Positions 37,411 to 46,890 are shown, counted from the first letter of the stretch. The stretch is DNA of 64,000 nt from PALSA-610 sp038239145 (GCA_038239145.1 JBBSFB010000010.1:36087-100086); one strand, 5' to 3'. Program-made: numbers and translations. The notes: generated from the letters alone by a model not told the origin.

Positions 37411-38402
37411 GAGACCGGGTCGGGCGGTTCTTCGACACCCCGACGCAGACCCTCGACCAGCGCCCGGGTTACATCGGGCAGTCGAGCGGTGAGCATCGAG
37501 CGGACATCCGCCTCGTCACGCCCGACGAGCTCGCACACGACCGCGGTCATGCGCGTCTCCCGCAGGAATCGGTAGGTCCGCCCGATCGGCTCGTCGACCT
37601 CGTCGAGGACGGTGCGTAGCGATTCCGTCAAGCGCATCGCGAGGCACAGCCCGCTTTCCGAGCGGAAGCTTCGACTCGAGAAATAGGCGCAGCGAACACC
37701 CGGCTCACCGCTGTTCGTCAGGGCGACGAAGGCGCCGGCCTGGAACTGGTTCGCCTGAGCGGTCAACACGCTCGGATCGTCGCCGGAGACGTCGAGCGCG
37801 ACCAGCCCGCCGAGGTTGCGCATCGCGCGCCGAAACTCATTCGCGAGAGCGCTCATCGCGGGTTCGGCCACAAGGAACACTCGCAGCCCGTCCAGGCGCC
37901 GCGGTGCATTGCGGAGGGCCTCGCGCTCGCGAACGCTCGCGACCGACCCGGCCGCCATGCTGCTGACCCGGCCGATGGCGGCCAGAGTCGCGCGCCCGCA
38001 GACGCCATCCGTGGTCGTGCCCGCATTGCGCTGGAACTGGCGGAGCGCAGTCTCGGTCTCGCCACCGAGGATGCCATCCTCGCGGCCGGCGTCGAACCCG
38101 AGCGCGTTCAGCCGGCGCTGCAGCTCGGCGACGTCGTCACCTCGCAACATCGGGGTCGACAGGTAGAGCAGGCGGTCCCCGAGCTGGAAGCCACTCTCGA
38201 TGAGTGCCCCCCATGTCTCGGGTCCGCAGATTCCGTCGACACGCAGCCCGCGCTCCTTTTGGAAGTCGCGAACCGTTGCCTCGAGGGCGTCGTCGAAGTC
38301 GTCGCCCGGGGCGGGGTGCGCGCCGACGGCGGAAAGTCGCGTACTCAGGTCGCGTACTGCGACGCCGCGGTCGCCGCGACGCAACACAACCGGTCCGCTC
38401 AA
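37407..38402 (-). CDS. cwlM: CwlM-like peptidoglycan-binding pseudo-amidase
   Basis: 331 residues. Two PG_binding_1 repeats (RRGDRGVAVRDLSTRLSAVG and LRGDDVAELQRRLNALGF) precede an amidase_3-like domain (RVFLVAEPAMSALANEFRRA, ending RLPDVTRALVEGLRRG). The zinc His and Glu ligands of true amidases are not seen: the first motif reads FLVAEPAM rather than a DxGHGG-type site. In mycobacteria CwlM in this same place regulates MurA and MurJ rather than cutting peptidoglycan. TTG 38402 overlaps the trxA stop by 4 bp; its stop overlaps parB by 4 bp. Confidence 0.82.
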   Translation of the reverse strand: MSGPVVLRRGDRGVAVRDLSTRLSAVGAHPAPGDDFDDALEATVRDFQKERGLRVDGICGPETWGALIESGFQLGDRLLYLSTPMLRGDDVAELQRRLNALGFDAGREDGILGGETETALRQFQRNAGTTTDGVCGRATLAAIGRVSSMAAGSVASVREREALRNAPRRLDGLRVFLVAEPAMSALANEFRRAMRNLGGLVALDVSGDDPSVLTAQANQFQAGAFVALTNSGEPGVRCAYFSSRSFRSESGLCLAMRLTESLRTVLDEVDEPIGRTYRFLRETRMTAVVCELVGRDEADVRSMLTARLPDVTRALVEGLRRGVEEPPDPVS

Positions 38403-38728
38403 TCGATGAACTCGGAGAGCTCCTCGAGCAGCTGCGGCTTGCCCTTGGCGCCGACCAACCGCTTCTTGACCTCGCCGTTCGCGATGACGAGGAGCGTGGG
38501 GATGCTCATGACCTCGTAGCGGCGCGCAACATTCGGGTTGTCATCGACGTTGAGCTTGGCGATCTGGATACGGCCCTCGTGCTCCTTGGCGATGTCGGCC
38601 AGGACCGGCGCGATCATCTTGCACGGCCCGCACCACTCTGCCCAGAAGTCGACGAGAACGGGCGTTTCAGCCGCGCCGATACTCTCGTCGAAGGTGGCAT
38701 CAGTAAGGTTCAGAATACCGTCAGACAC
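38399..38728 (-). CDS. trxA: Thioredoxin
   Basis: 109 residues with the active site FWAEWCGPCKMIAP and cis-Pro region MSIPTLLVI. GTG 38728 has GAAAGGG 6 nt upstream; a TTG two codons earlier is also possible. Reduced by TrxB, encoded 14 bp upstream in the same operon; downstream cwlM is coupled to it. Confidence 0.96.
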   Translation of the reverse strand: MSDGILNLTDATFDESIGAAETPVLVDFWAEWCGPCKMIAPVLADIAKEHEGRIQIAKLNVDDNPNVARRYEVMSIPTLLVIANGEVKKRLVGAKGKPQLLEELSEFID

Positions 38729-38742
38729 GGACAACCCTTTCG

Positions 38743-39687
38743 TTACCCGACCGACGTGGATACGTCGTCGAGGGTCTCGAGGTAGCGCTCGGTCTCGAGT
38801 GCCGCCATACAGCCGGATCCGGCTGCGGTAATCGCCTGCCGGTATTTATGATCCTGGACGTCGCCCGCTGCGAACACTCCGGGCACTGAAGTGACCGCCG
38901 AGCCCGGACGGGTGACGATGTAGCCGCCCTCGTCGAGCTCGATCTGGCCCTTGAAGAGCTTGGTGTTCGGGTCGTGGCCGATGGCCACGAACACTCCCGT
39001 CACCGGCAGCTCGGTGACGGATCCCGTCTCCGAGTCCTGGACCTCGAGTGCGTCGACCCGGCCGTCACCCTTGACGTCGACAACGGTCGCGTTCCACAGA
39101 AACTCGATTTTCGGGTTGGCAAAAGCACGATCCTGCATGATCTTCGAGGCCCGGAGCTCCTTGCGTCGGTGCACCAACGTGACCTTGTCGGCGAAACGAG
39201 TCAGGAAGTTCGCTTCCTCCACCGCAGAGTCGCCGCCACCGATGACCGCGATGTTGTGGCCGCGGAAGAAGAAGCCATCGCAGGTGGCGCAGGTGGAAAC
39301 GCCGTGGCCGAGCAGGCTCTGCTCATTGGGGAGGCCCAGCATCCGAGCCTGCGCGCCGGTGGTGATGATCACCGAGCGGGCGAACTCGTCCCGGCCGCCG
39401 ATGCGGACACGCTTCGGCGTGGCCTCGAGATCGACCTCATCGACGTCGGCGGTGATGAACTCGGCGCCGAAACGCTCGGCCTGCTCGCGGAACTTGGCCA
39501 TGAGGTCGGGCCCGACGATCCCGTCGGGGAAACCGGGATAGTTCTCGACGTCGGTCGTCAGCATCAGCTGGCCGCCGGCCTGCAGGCCCTCGATGACGAG
39601 CGGCTTCAGGTTGGCCCGGGCCGTGTAGATGGCGGCCGTCAGGCCGGCCGGACCCGACCCGATGATGATGACGTCCCGCGCGCTCAT
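38743..39687 (-). CDS. trxB: Thioredoxin reductase
   Basis: 314 residues. FAD site IIIGSGPAGLTAAIYTARA, redox-active STCATCDGFFF, NADPH site AVIGGGDSAVEEANFL and the C-terminal FAD motif GVFAAGDVQDHKYRQA. Passes NADPH electrons to thioredoxin. Standard length, ATG start. Confidence 0.97.
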   Translation of the reverse strand: MSARDVIIIGSGPAGLTAAIYTARANLKPLVIEGLQAGGQLMLTTDVENYPGFPDGIVGPDLMAKFREQAERFGAEFITADVDEVDLEATPKRVRIGGRDEFARSVIITTGAQARMLGLPNEQSLLGHGVSTCATCDGFFFRGHNIAVIGGGDSAVEEANFLTRFADKVTLVHRRKELRASKIMQDRAFANPKIEFLWNATVVDVKGDGRVDALEVQDSETGSVTELPVTGVFVAIGHDPNTKLFKGQIELDEGGYIVTRPGSAVTSVPGVFAAGDVQDHKYRQAITAAGSGCMAALETERYLETLDDVSTSVG

Positions 39688-39720
39688 GCTCGTATGTCCG
39701 TTCGTGACCAGTAGGTCGGC

Positions 39721-39996
39721 TCAGGGTTTGCGATTGCTCCAACAGAACGCCCCGAGGATCACGAAGATTCCGCCGAGCGTGCACCACGCAGCCCATGTGT
39801 AGCCCTGTTCAAGCAGAACGAGGCCGCGAAAGGCCCCAATCGTCAGCAAGACGACAGCCGGGAGGGCGACGAGACCGGCGAGGAGCCCGTAGACGATCGC
39901 ACGGGAGATCGCCTGGGCCGGCTCCACCGTTCGGTCGCGCACCATCCCCACGGTGCGTTCGATCAAATCGGTGGCTTCAGCAGTCCAGTCGCTCAC
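39721..39996 (-). CDS. Small membrane protein, phage-holin/DUF-like
   Basis: 91 residues with two hydrophobic helices (AIVYGLLAGLVALPAVVLLT and TWAAWCTLGGIFVILGAF), a soluble N-terminus WTAEATDLIERTVGMVRDR and a basic end. GTG start. It lies upstream of trxB in the same direction. No specific function is recognised; its place between an anti-sigma factor gene and trxB may link it to envelope stress. Confidence 0.7.
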   Translation of the reverse strand: MSDWTAEATDLIERTVGMVRDRTVEPAQAISRAIVYGLLAGLVALPAVVLLTIGAFRGLVLLEQGYTWAAWCTLGGIFVILGAFCWSNRKP

Positions 39997-40102
39997 TCGA
40001 GTCCTTGCTCGTTCCCGGCCCGGAAGCGTACATGCCTCGAACCCGACAGGCCGGGGCCAGCGACTCGAGCGTCTGTGCCCGAGTTGCGTCGCCCGAGTTT
40101 TG

Positions 40103-40978
40103 CTACCCGAACGTCTCCCGGCTCAACACGATGCACCGCGTGTCTTCGATCACGACGACGTGCCGATCCTTGTTCCGGAACAGCCAGACAACGACCGGCG
40201 CGCCGGACAGCGTGGCCGTAGCCCGCAACACGGCGGAGTTTCCGTTCGGAACCGGGGGCGGGGTGGTACACGTGCTTGTCCCGGCTGCGGCTGCGGCTCC
40301 GGCCGCGACCGCGGCGGTGGCGGAGCTCTGGGGTGCGGCGGTGGACGTCACCGACAACTGGTCGTCGCCGGTCGTGCCGTTCTCGGCCTGTTTGAACGTC
40401 GACGACGCCGACTGTCCCGCGCCCGACGATCGGGGGACGTCGCGTCCGACGACGGCGCGGGCCAACGCGTCGGCGTCGGTGAACGCACCGAAGGCAGCCG
40501 TAGGCCCGGGCGGGGCCGGCACCGGGGTTCCCTTCGAGGCGGGCGCAAGCGCGGCGGACGACTTGCTGTCCGAGCTCCCGGTGCCGAGGCGCCCCGCGAG
40601 CCCTACGCCGACTGCGACGACGACCGCGACCGCCGCGGCGGCGCCACCCACCCACGCGCCACTGTGACGCCGCCCACGGCTACGGCGACCGACGCGCCGC
40701 TGCGCCGGATCGGGATCCGAACCTCGCAGCGCGGCAGCGCGGAGGCGGGTACTCGTCAGCTCGTCGAGCTCCGGCGGCCGTCCGAGAAGGTCGCGAGCCG
40801 TTACGAGCGCGGCGCGTCGCTCCGCCGCACCCGGGGTCGCGTCCAAGCGGGCCCGCGCCTCATCGACGCTCAGGCCGAGATCGTGTGCCGCTCCCGCGAG
40901 CGCGCCGTCGAGATCGGCCGATACGAGCTCGTCGAGCTGTTCGGGGTCGAGAGGGGAGGCGTCGTCGTCCATGATCAC
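40103..40978 (-). CDS. Membrane anti-sigma factor-like protein
   Basis: 291 residues. The N-terminus (PEQLDELVSADLDGALAG) resembles anti-sigma domains but has no HxxxCxxC zinc motif. One transmembrane helix (AWVGGAAAAVAVVVAVGVG) is followed by an Ala/Ser/Pro-rich exported part with two cysteines near the end (STCTTPP and DTRCIVL) that could form a disulfide. GTG 40978 overlaps the sigma gene stop by 4 bp; ATG 40972 is an alternative. Expected to hold the upstream-encoded sigma factor at the membrane, like RsmA with SigM. Confidence 0.75.
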   Translation of the reverse strand: MIMDDDASPLDPEQLDELVSADLDGALAGAAHDLGLSVDEARARLDATPGAAERRAALVTARDLLGRPPELDELTSTRLRAAALRGSDPDPAQRRVGRRSRGRRHSGAWVGGAAAAVAVVVAVGVGLAGRLGTGSSDSKSSAALAPASKGTPVPAPPGPTAAFGAFTDADALARAVVGRDVPRSSGAGQSASSTFKQAENGTTGDDQLSVTSTAAPQSSATAAVAAGAAAAAGTSTCTTPPPVPNGNSAVLRATATLSGAPVVVWLFRNKDRHVVVIEDTRCIVLSRETFG

Positions 40979-41538
40979 GGTGTTGGATGCTCCGAGGTGG
41001 TCTCCCGGTTCCCGAGGAGATCAGCGAGTGCGGCGCGCCCTCGCGAGATTCGGGAGCGAACGGTGCCGGCCGGTATGCCGAGCACGTCGGCAATTTCGGC
41101 GTAGTCCATGCCGACGAGGTCTCGCAGCGCTACCGCAGCTCGGTACTCCGGCGTCAGGTGCGCCAGCGCGGCGTCGACATCGAGTCGGTCGGCGATCGCT
41201 GATTCGGTCGTCGGGCTGCGGACCGCACTCGTCTCGGGGAGGTTCTCGGCGGGGACGGGGCGGCGCGCGCGGCGACGCGCCTCATCGAGCGCTGCGTTCG
41301 TCGCGACGCGGTATGCCCAGGTGGAGAACTTGCTGCGCCCGTCGAACGAGCCGATCTTGCGTGCGATGGCGAGCAACGCTTCCTGGGTGGCGTCGAGTGC
41401 GTCGTCGGGGTTCCCGAGAATGCGGCGACAGACACCGTGGACCAGTGTCGTGTGGGTGCGGAGCAACGCGTCGAGCGCGACGCGGTCGCCGCTCGCCGCG
41501 CGCCGCGCCAACGCCGCATCGTCATCTTCGTCGCGCAC
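40975..41538 (-). CDS. ECF sigma factor (SigM-like by position)
   Basis: 187 residues. Region 2: TLVHGVCRRILGNPDDALDA and FSTWAYRVATNAALDEARR; region 4: LTPEYRAAVALRDLVGMDYA and GIPAGTVRSRISRGRAALA. It is co-translated with the anti-sigma factor and lies near trxB, trxA, cwlM and murJ, as sigM does in mycobacteria, so a cell envelope or redox stress regulon is likely (inference). Confidence 0.92.
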   Translation of the reverse strand: MRDEDDDAALARRAASGDRVALDALLRTHTTLVHGVCRRILGNPDDALDATQEALLAIARKIGSFDGRSKFSTWAYRVATNAALDEARRRARRPVPAENLPETSAVRSPTTESAIADRLDVDAALAHLTPEYRAAVALRDLVGMDYAEIADVLGIPAGTVRSRISRGRAALADLLGNRETTSEHPTP

Positions 41539-41547
41539 GGGCGACGA

Positions 41548-42387
41548 TCAGTCCGCCCGATCGATCCACGCGATTCCCATCACGCGGGGTCCGGTGTGGA
41601 CACCGATGACCGGTCCGATCTTGCCGACGATCACCTCGGCGTCGGGGACCACCGGTGCGAGCATGGCAAGGAACTCGTCGACATCGGGCGCGTTCGCGTG
41701 CAGGACGCTGATCAGCTCAACCTTGCCGACCGGGATCTGCTCGACGAGGAACCGGAGGGCTTTGGAGCGGGTACGGACGCGCCCCGCGGGCTCGACCGCA
41801 CCGTCGAGCACGTTGATGATCGGCTTGATCGACAGCATCGAGCCCAGCATCGCTTGGGCGCCGCCGATCCGGCCGCCCTTGCGGAGGTATTCGAGCGTGT
41901 CGAGGGCGGCGAAGACGTGCTCGCGCGAGCGTCGGGCCTCGACCTCGCCGACGATCTCCTCGAGGCTTGCGCCGTCGCGCGCTCGCCGCGCCGCGTGGAG
42001 CACGAGGTTGCCGATGCCCATGGATGCGCTGAAGGAGTCGACGATCTCGATCGGCGTCTCGCCGTCGAGCGCCTTTGCCGCGACCTGCGCCGACTGCATG
42101 GTGGCGGAGAGTCGGGCCGAGAGGTTGATGCAGACGATCGCGTCAGCGCCGCTGTCGCTCAAGCGCCGGAACGTCTCTTCGAACGCACCCACCGACGGTG
42201 CCGCCGTCTCGGGCAGCACCGACGACGCGCCGAGCTCTCGCCAGAAGTCATCGACGCTCAATTCCTTGCGGTCGACGAACTCGCGACTGCCGAAACGGAT
42301 CGTCAACGGGACGACTTCGATCCCGAGATCGTCGCAGATCGCCTCCGGGAGATCGCAGGCGCTATCGGTCACGATGCGAACGGCCAT
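41548..42387 (-). CDS. DegV family fatty-acid-binding protein
   Basis: 279 residues. Motifs: VRIVTDSACDLPEAICDDL, LPETAAPSVGAFEETF, NLSARLSATMQSAQVAA and EYLRKGGRIGGAQAML. DegV (FakB-like) proteins bind a fatty acid for phosphorylation by FakA. No FakA gene is in the window. ATG 42387 follows AAGGAGGA. It ends 9 bp before the sigma gene. Confidence 0.92.
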   Translation of the reverse strand: MAVRIVTDSACDLPEAICDDLGIEVVPLTIRFGSREFVDRKELSVDDFWRELGASSVLPETAAPSVGAFEETFRRLSDSGADAIVCINLSARLSATMQSAQVAAKALDGETPIEIVDSFSASMGIGNLVLHAARRARDGASLEEIVGEVEARRSREHVFAALDTLEYLRKGGRIGGAQAMLGSMLSIKPIINVLDGAVEPAGRVRTRSKALRFLVEQIPVGKVELISVLHANAPDVDEFLAMLAPVVPDAEVIVGKIGPVIGVHTGPRVMGIAWIDRAD

Positions 42388-42470
42388 GCGTCCTCCTTGG
42401 TCGGTGCGTAAGGGCCTCGGGTTCGATCCCGAAACCCACCTAATGGTTACACGTCCGGATGCGCCCGGGG

Positions 42471-44099
42471 TTACACGTCGGGTGCGGCTGAAGTACGGCG
42501 CCGGACCAGCAGCCAGAGGGACGAGAGCTCGTTGGACCGCAGGGCGACGAGTCCGGTGACGTAGACGAGCGTGCCCGCGGCGCCGGCGGCCGCCGTCGCC
42601 ACGAGGGCCGATCCCGGCGTGGACCGTCCGATCGCGCCCGCGATGGGCACCGCGACGAGCGCCATGGCGAGGGCCGCGACACCCGCCCGCACGGTGGAGC
42701 GGACGGCGTCGGCATCCGGAACGCCGCCTATGCGCTTGCGCAAGACGATCAGCGCAGCCACGGCGGCGACCAGGTACGCGCCGCTCCAAGCCAGCGCGAG
42801 TCCCTGCACTCCGAGGGGTGAGAACAGCGCGATCGCGAACGCCACGTTCAAGGCGTTCTCGATGGCGTTCAACACGAACGGTGTACGCGTGTCCTGCAAC
42901 GCGTAGAACGCTCGCATCACGTAGAGGTACACGGAGAAGGGCACGAGACTGAGGCCGAACGCCTGGAGGGTGTCGGCGGTCACGACCGCGTCGTGTGCGG
43001 TGAACTGGTGGCGAACGATCACGGCGAGCATCGGCTGCGCAAGAACCGTGAACAAGATCGAGGCCGGCAGTACCAGCACGACGATGTAACGCAGCCCGAG
43101 GCCGAACTCGCTCCGCAGGCCCTCGTCGTCGCCGGCCCGGGCGCGTCGCGCGAGATTCGGCGTCATCGTCGTCATGATCGAGACTGCGAGGAGGCCGTGC
43201 GGAACGACGTAGAACGTGAACGCGTAGACGTACGCCGAAACGTTGCCGGACGAGTTGTTGGCCAGGATCAGGATGAAGAGCTGCGCGAGCTGATTCGTGA
43301 CCACGTATCCCGCGGTCCATCCCGACAGGCGCAGGATGGTCTTGATCGCCGGGTTCCGCCACTGCAGGACGAAGCGGAGGCGCACGCCCGCGCGCGCTAC
43401 GGCCGGTACGAGCACGACTCCCATCGCGACAATACCGACGGTCGTCCCGATGCCGAGCAGCAAGAGCAACCCGAAGTCGTTGCGGACGCGCGCGACATCG
43501 GTGATGGCGCCGTGACGACCCGACGTGCGCGCAACGAACACGAGGAGGGCGCCGATCACGACGACGTTGTTGAGCACCGGGGCGAACGCGGCGGCTACGA
43601 ACCGGTGGCGAGCGTTGAGCAGCGCGCTCGCCAGCGTCGTGAAACCGTAGAAGATCATCTGAGGAACGAAGCAGAGGATCAACACCGTCAACACGTGGAG
43701 CTGGGCGGCGCGATCGGACCCGTTCTCGTGGATAACGAACAACCGCGCGAGCAGCGGCGACAAGAGCATCGTGGCCGCGGTGAACAGCGTAAGTGCAGCC
43801 ATAGTGATGGTGAAGACCGCCGAGGTCGAGCGATCGTCGTGCCGTTCGTGAAGATCGACGAATACCGGGACGAGTGTCGCGGCGAGGACGCCGCCGACGA
43901 GCAGCTCGTAGACGATGTTGGGCGTGATGTTTGCGAGGTTGTAGGTGTCGGCAAGCGACTCCTTGCCGATCGCGGCGGCGAGCACTATTACGCGCAGGAG
44001 CCCGGTGACGCGCGACAGCAATGTGCCCGCGGCGACGACCGCGCTCGAGCGAACGAGGCCGGCGCGACCCCGGCCTTGATGGTCGATCGTGTCGCTCAC
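42471..44099 (-). CDS. murJ: Lipid II flippase MurJ
   Basis: 542 residues, about 14 transmembrane helices of the MviN/MurJ family: LVRSSAVVAAGTLLSRVTG, AAAIGKESLADTYNLANITPN and NIVYELLVGGVLAATLVPVF. It lacks the long kinase-like and extracellular C-terminal regions of mycobacterial MviN. It flips lipid II; CwlM encoded nearby may regulate it. GTGA overlap with the DUF6049 gene. After its stop, GGTTACACGTC occurs a second time about 25 bp away, a short local duplication. Confidence 0.93.
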   Translation of the reverse strand: MSDTIDHQGRGRAGLVRSSAVVAAGTLLSRVTGLLRVIVLAAAIGKESLADTYNLANITPNIVYELLVGGVLAATLVPVFVDLHERHDDRSTSAVFTITMAALTLFTAATMLLSPLLARLFVIHENGSDRAAQLHVLTVLILCFVPQMIFYGFTTLASALLNARHRFVAAAFAPVLNNVVVIGALLVFVARTSGRHGAITDVARVRNDFGLLLLLGIGTTVGIVAMGVVLVPAVARAGVRLRFVLQWRNPAIKTILRLSGWTAGYVVTNQLAQLFILILANNSSGNVSAYVYAFTFYVVPHGLLAVSIMTTMTPNLARRARAGDDEGLRSEFGLGLRYIVVLVLPASILFTVLAQPMLAVIVRHQFTAHDAVVTADTLQAFGLSLVPFSVYLYVMRAFYALQDTRTPFVLNAIENALNVAFAIALFSPLGVQGLALAWSGAYLVAAVAALIVLRKRIGGVPDADAVRSTVRAGVAALAMALVAVPIAGAIGRSTPGSALVATAAAGAAGTLVYVTGLVALRSNELSSLWLLVRRRTSAAPDV

Positions 44100-46192
44100 G
44101 TGGCCGGCGCAGGAGTGGGGTTCGCCGCCGACTGCCGCTCGGCCCGCCGGTTCTTACGGGTGCGGCGGAAGTGATTGGCCCACCAGCCCGCGAGGAAGAC
44201 GAGCGCGGCCGCGGTGAGCCCGACCGCCCAACCACCGAACACCGCGGACCGGACCGTCACCTGCACGGGCTGCCCGAACGCGAGTCGACCGTTGGGCGAC
44301 GTGACGCTGATGGTCATCGGGAACGTTCCCGACGCGCGCGCGTCGACCCGGAAACGCACGGTGTTGCTGCCCGGCTTGAGCGTGATCTCCTGGTCTTCAC
44401 CCTTGGGGAATGTCAGTTTGGCGCTGTCGAGGTGCACGCGTACGGTCACGTCGCGCGCGGGCTCGAGATTGTTCTCGAAGCTCAACGGCACGTCGGCGCG
44501 ATTCGACGTGAGCGTGATGCGCTTCTCGTCCGCTCTCACGCCGGCGGTGAACGCGCGTACGGCCACGTCGATCTGCGCGAGCATGGACCGGACCCGTTCG
44601 GGGGTGATGCTCGTCGACAGCGCGATCTGGAGTGCAGCCTCGCCCTTGACGACCACGGGGTCCTTGGCCCCGACGACCTCGCTGTAGGCGGCGAGCTCGT
44701 TCGCGGTGGTCAGGTACTCGTCGCCGCTCACGGGAGCGGCGGGCGGCGGGTTCGGTGCGAGTCGTCGCTGGACGTTCGTACCCAGTACTTGTTCGTCGGA
44801 GATGGTGGCGAAGAGGTCGTCGAGCGTCGACGTCTGGACCAGCGGAAGGGTGCGGAGTGCGGCGAACACCGTCTGCATCGTGGGCAGGTCGGGGTTCCAC
44901 CGGGCCGGCGGTGCGATCACGATCCCGCGCGCGATCGACGGGGTCTCGTACGCGATCTCGGCCAGCGCGGCGACGACGCGCTCGGCGCGCAGTGCGCTCG
45001 GGTCGTTGCCGTAGAACAGCTTCTCCACGAAGGGCGCTGTCGCGACGCCGCGTGACTGCGCGCCCGTCGTGTCGAGGACGAACGACTCCGCCGGGGAGAA
45101 GGGATGGTTGATCGGCACGAGGGCCTGATCGCGGACGGCGACGCGGTCGAAGAGCATCTCCCGCAGATGGTCGACCACCGCGTCACTCGTAGGAGCGTCG
45201 TCGACGAACGCAGACTGCACCGACGCGCTCCGGCTCGGGCCGAAGGTCGATCGCAAAGCGGACGTGCCGCGCGCGTACTGCCCGGGCAGGTAGCTCCCGA
45301 GACCCGCGGCTTCGAGGGACGCCGCGTCGATGGGCACGTACGTGGTCGGGAGCAGTTCGGTACTCGACCGGGTCGCGGCGGTGCGCAGGCGCGCGAACGT
45401 CGTCCGGAGCGCGGGATTGGACCGTGCGAGTCTCTTCCACGCTTCGGCGGTCTCGGGACCGATCTCGGCCGACAACCGCACGCCGGTCGCACTCGCGAGG
45501 AGCGTCGCCACTTTGTCGAGCCGCCCGCCCGGCTTCATCTGGGCGACGACCTTCGGGTCCTTGGTGCCGTCGGCCAGTGTGATCGGGTCGGCGACGGCCT
45601 GGAGTACGAACGACACCGACAACTTCTTCTCGATCGGATTCGGGGTGCTGGTGTCGACGGCGACGAGCCACGTGACGAACGAACCGGACGTGACGCCTGT
45701 GTTCACGAGCTGCACCACGACGGGGTAGACGCCGTGCCGCGAGATCCCGATCGTGGGGCGGACCTTGGAGCCCGAGAGCCCGAAGACGATCGACACGTCG
45801 TGGTGAGCGTCGGGACGCAACGACGCAATGCTCACCTGGGTCGCGTAGAGCGTGTTGCCGGAATCGCCGTTCGCGATCGTGTCGTCGAATCCACTCCGGG
45901 ACGACGCCGACTGATCGACGCGGATCTCGACGAGGGCACCGGGCCGGTTCGCGAGCGTCGGGTTGTCGATGTGCAGCTTCATCGTGAACGTCTGCCGCAA
46001 CCCGACCCAGGTGCTCTGGCTGACGAGGCTGAGCCCGGCGGGCAATGGTGCCGGGGCCGTGACGGAGGTCGTCGGGTCCTCGGCGGCGGCGACGGAACCG
46101 CCACCGGCGCGAGCACCGGCACCGACGACGGTGGCGCCCATGACGACCATGGCCGCGAGGACGACCCCCAGCCGGGTCGCGACCCGGCTCAC
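44096..46192 (-). CDS. DUF6049-type secreted/membrane protein (Rv3909-like)
   Basis: 698 residues. Signal peptide VVLAAMVVMGATVVGAGARA, a large extracytoplasmic region with beta-rich C-terminal domain (ITLTSNRADVPLSFENNLEP, TVRVHLDSAKLTFP) and one C-terminal helix (GWAVGLTAAALVFLAGWW) before a basic cytoplasmic tail. Its conserved position beside murJ suggests a cell wall role; biochemical function is unknown. Coupled by 4-bp overlaps both upstream and downstream. Confidence 0.85.
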   Translation of the reverse strand: MSRVATRLGVVLAAMVVMGATVVGAGARAGGGSVAAAEDPTTSVTAPAPLPAGLSLVSQSTWVGLRQTFTMKLHIDNPTLANRPGALVEIRVDQSASSRSGFDDTIANGDSGNTLYATQVSIASLRPDAHHDVSIVFGLSGSKVRPTIGISRHGVYPVVVQLVNTGVTSGSFVTWLVAVDTSTPNPIEKKLSVSFVLQAVADPITLADGTKDPKVVAQMKPGGRLDKVATLLASATGVRLSAEIGPETAEAWKRLARSNPALRTTFARLRTAATRSSTELLPTTYVPIDAASLEAAGLGSYLPGQYARGTSALRSTFGPSRSASVQSAFVDDAPTSDAVVDHLREMLFDRVAVRDQALVPINHPFSPAESFVLDTTGAQSRGVATAPFVEKLFYGNDPSALRAERVVAALAEIAYETPSIARGIVIAPPARWNPDLPTMQTVFAALRTLPLVQTSTLDDLFATISDEQVLGTNVQRRLAPNPPPAAPVSGDEYLTTANELAAYSEVVGAKDPVVVKGEAALQIALSTSITPERVRSMLAQIDVAVRAFTAGVRADEKRITLTSNRADVPLSFENNLEPARDVTVRVHLDSAKLTFPKGEDQEITLKPGSNTVRFRVDARASGTFPMTISVTSPNGRLAFGQPVQVTVRSAVFGGWAVGLTAAALVFLAGWWANHFRRTRKNRRAERQSAANPTPAPAT

Positions 46193-46890
46193 AGCTCGCG
46201 TCCCAGCACGTTGAGGCCCACCGGGAGTTGGCGAAAGCCCGACCGCAGGTAGAGCGCCAGGGCGCGCTCGTTGTCGTCCTGGGTGTTGACGTACGCCCGG
46301 CTCGCGCCGTGCCCGCGCAGCCAGCGCAAGCCGTCAGTGAGCAGCGAGTAACCGAGGCCCGCGTTCTGGGACGCGGGCGCGACTGCGAGCCGTTGGACGT
46401 AGCCGGCGATGCCGGCGCGGCCGAACAACCCGTATCCGAGCGGGTCGCCTGTGGTGGGCGCGACGCGGGTGTGCGCCCGGGGAGTGGCTCGCGCCGCCTC
46501 CCGGAGCGCGACCGCGTCGAAACGCCAGAACTCCTCGAACGCGGCCGCGTCGGCGGCGAGCAGCGACGGGCGATCACTTCGAGCCGCCCGCCGGGTCCGG
46601 CCGCTCTGCGGCGGCAATTCTCCGAGCTCGTGGATCAGTAGGTGGAGATGTCCTTTCACCGCGAAGCCCACGTCGACCAGTGGCAGGCTTGCTCCCGGAC
46701 CGAGGGCGTTCGTGACGACCTCCCGGTAGCCGGCTTGTTGCATGCGTTCGAGCATTCGGCGGAGTGCGCGCGGCGACGGCGCGTCGGGACCGTGCAGCGC
46801 CAACGACGCGACGTCCGGCCGGCCGTGCCACGCCGCGACGCGCGCGACACCCCCACGAAATCGGTACGACTGCGCCCGATGCGCCTTCAC
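46189..46890 (-). CDS. GNAT-family acetyltransferase
   Basis: 233 residues from GTG 46890 (an ATG at 46938 would add 16). The C-terminal GNAT fold shows YVQRLAVAPASQNAGLGYSL with the acetyl-CoA loop and VNTQDDNERALALYLRSGF. The N-terminal half is a less typical domain (SLALHGPDAPSPRALRRMLE). Coupled to the DUF6049 gene and divergent from the deacetylase-like gene. Substrate unknown. Confidence 0.8.
   Translation of the reverse strand: MKAHRAQSYRFRGGVARVAAWHGRPDVASLALHGPDAPSPRALRRMLERMQQAGYREVVTNALGPGASLPLVDVGFAVKGHLHLLIHELGELPPQSGRTRRAARSDRPSLLAADAAAFEEFWRFDAVALREAARATPRAHTRVAPTTGDPLGYGLFGRAGIAGYVQRLAVAPASQNAGLGYSLLTDGLRWLRGHGASRAYVNTQDDNERALALYLRSGFRQLPVGLNVLGREL

Noticed and set aside
42411..42445. 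Sequence resembling a tRNA T arm (TCGGG-TTCGATC-CCGA) before murJ
   Set aside because: No D arm, anticodon arm or pairing acceptor can be drawn on either strand; the DNA is just the leader of the DegV gene. A relic of an attachment site is possible but unsupported.
41548..44235. 895-codon frame joining DegV with sequence antisense to nothing but in another frame of murJ
   Set aside because: Only the last 279 residues (DegV) are protein-like; the rest is an out-of-frame reading of murJ.
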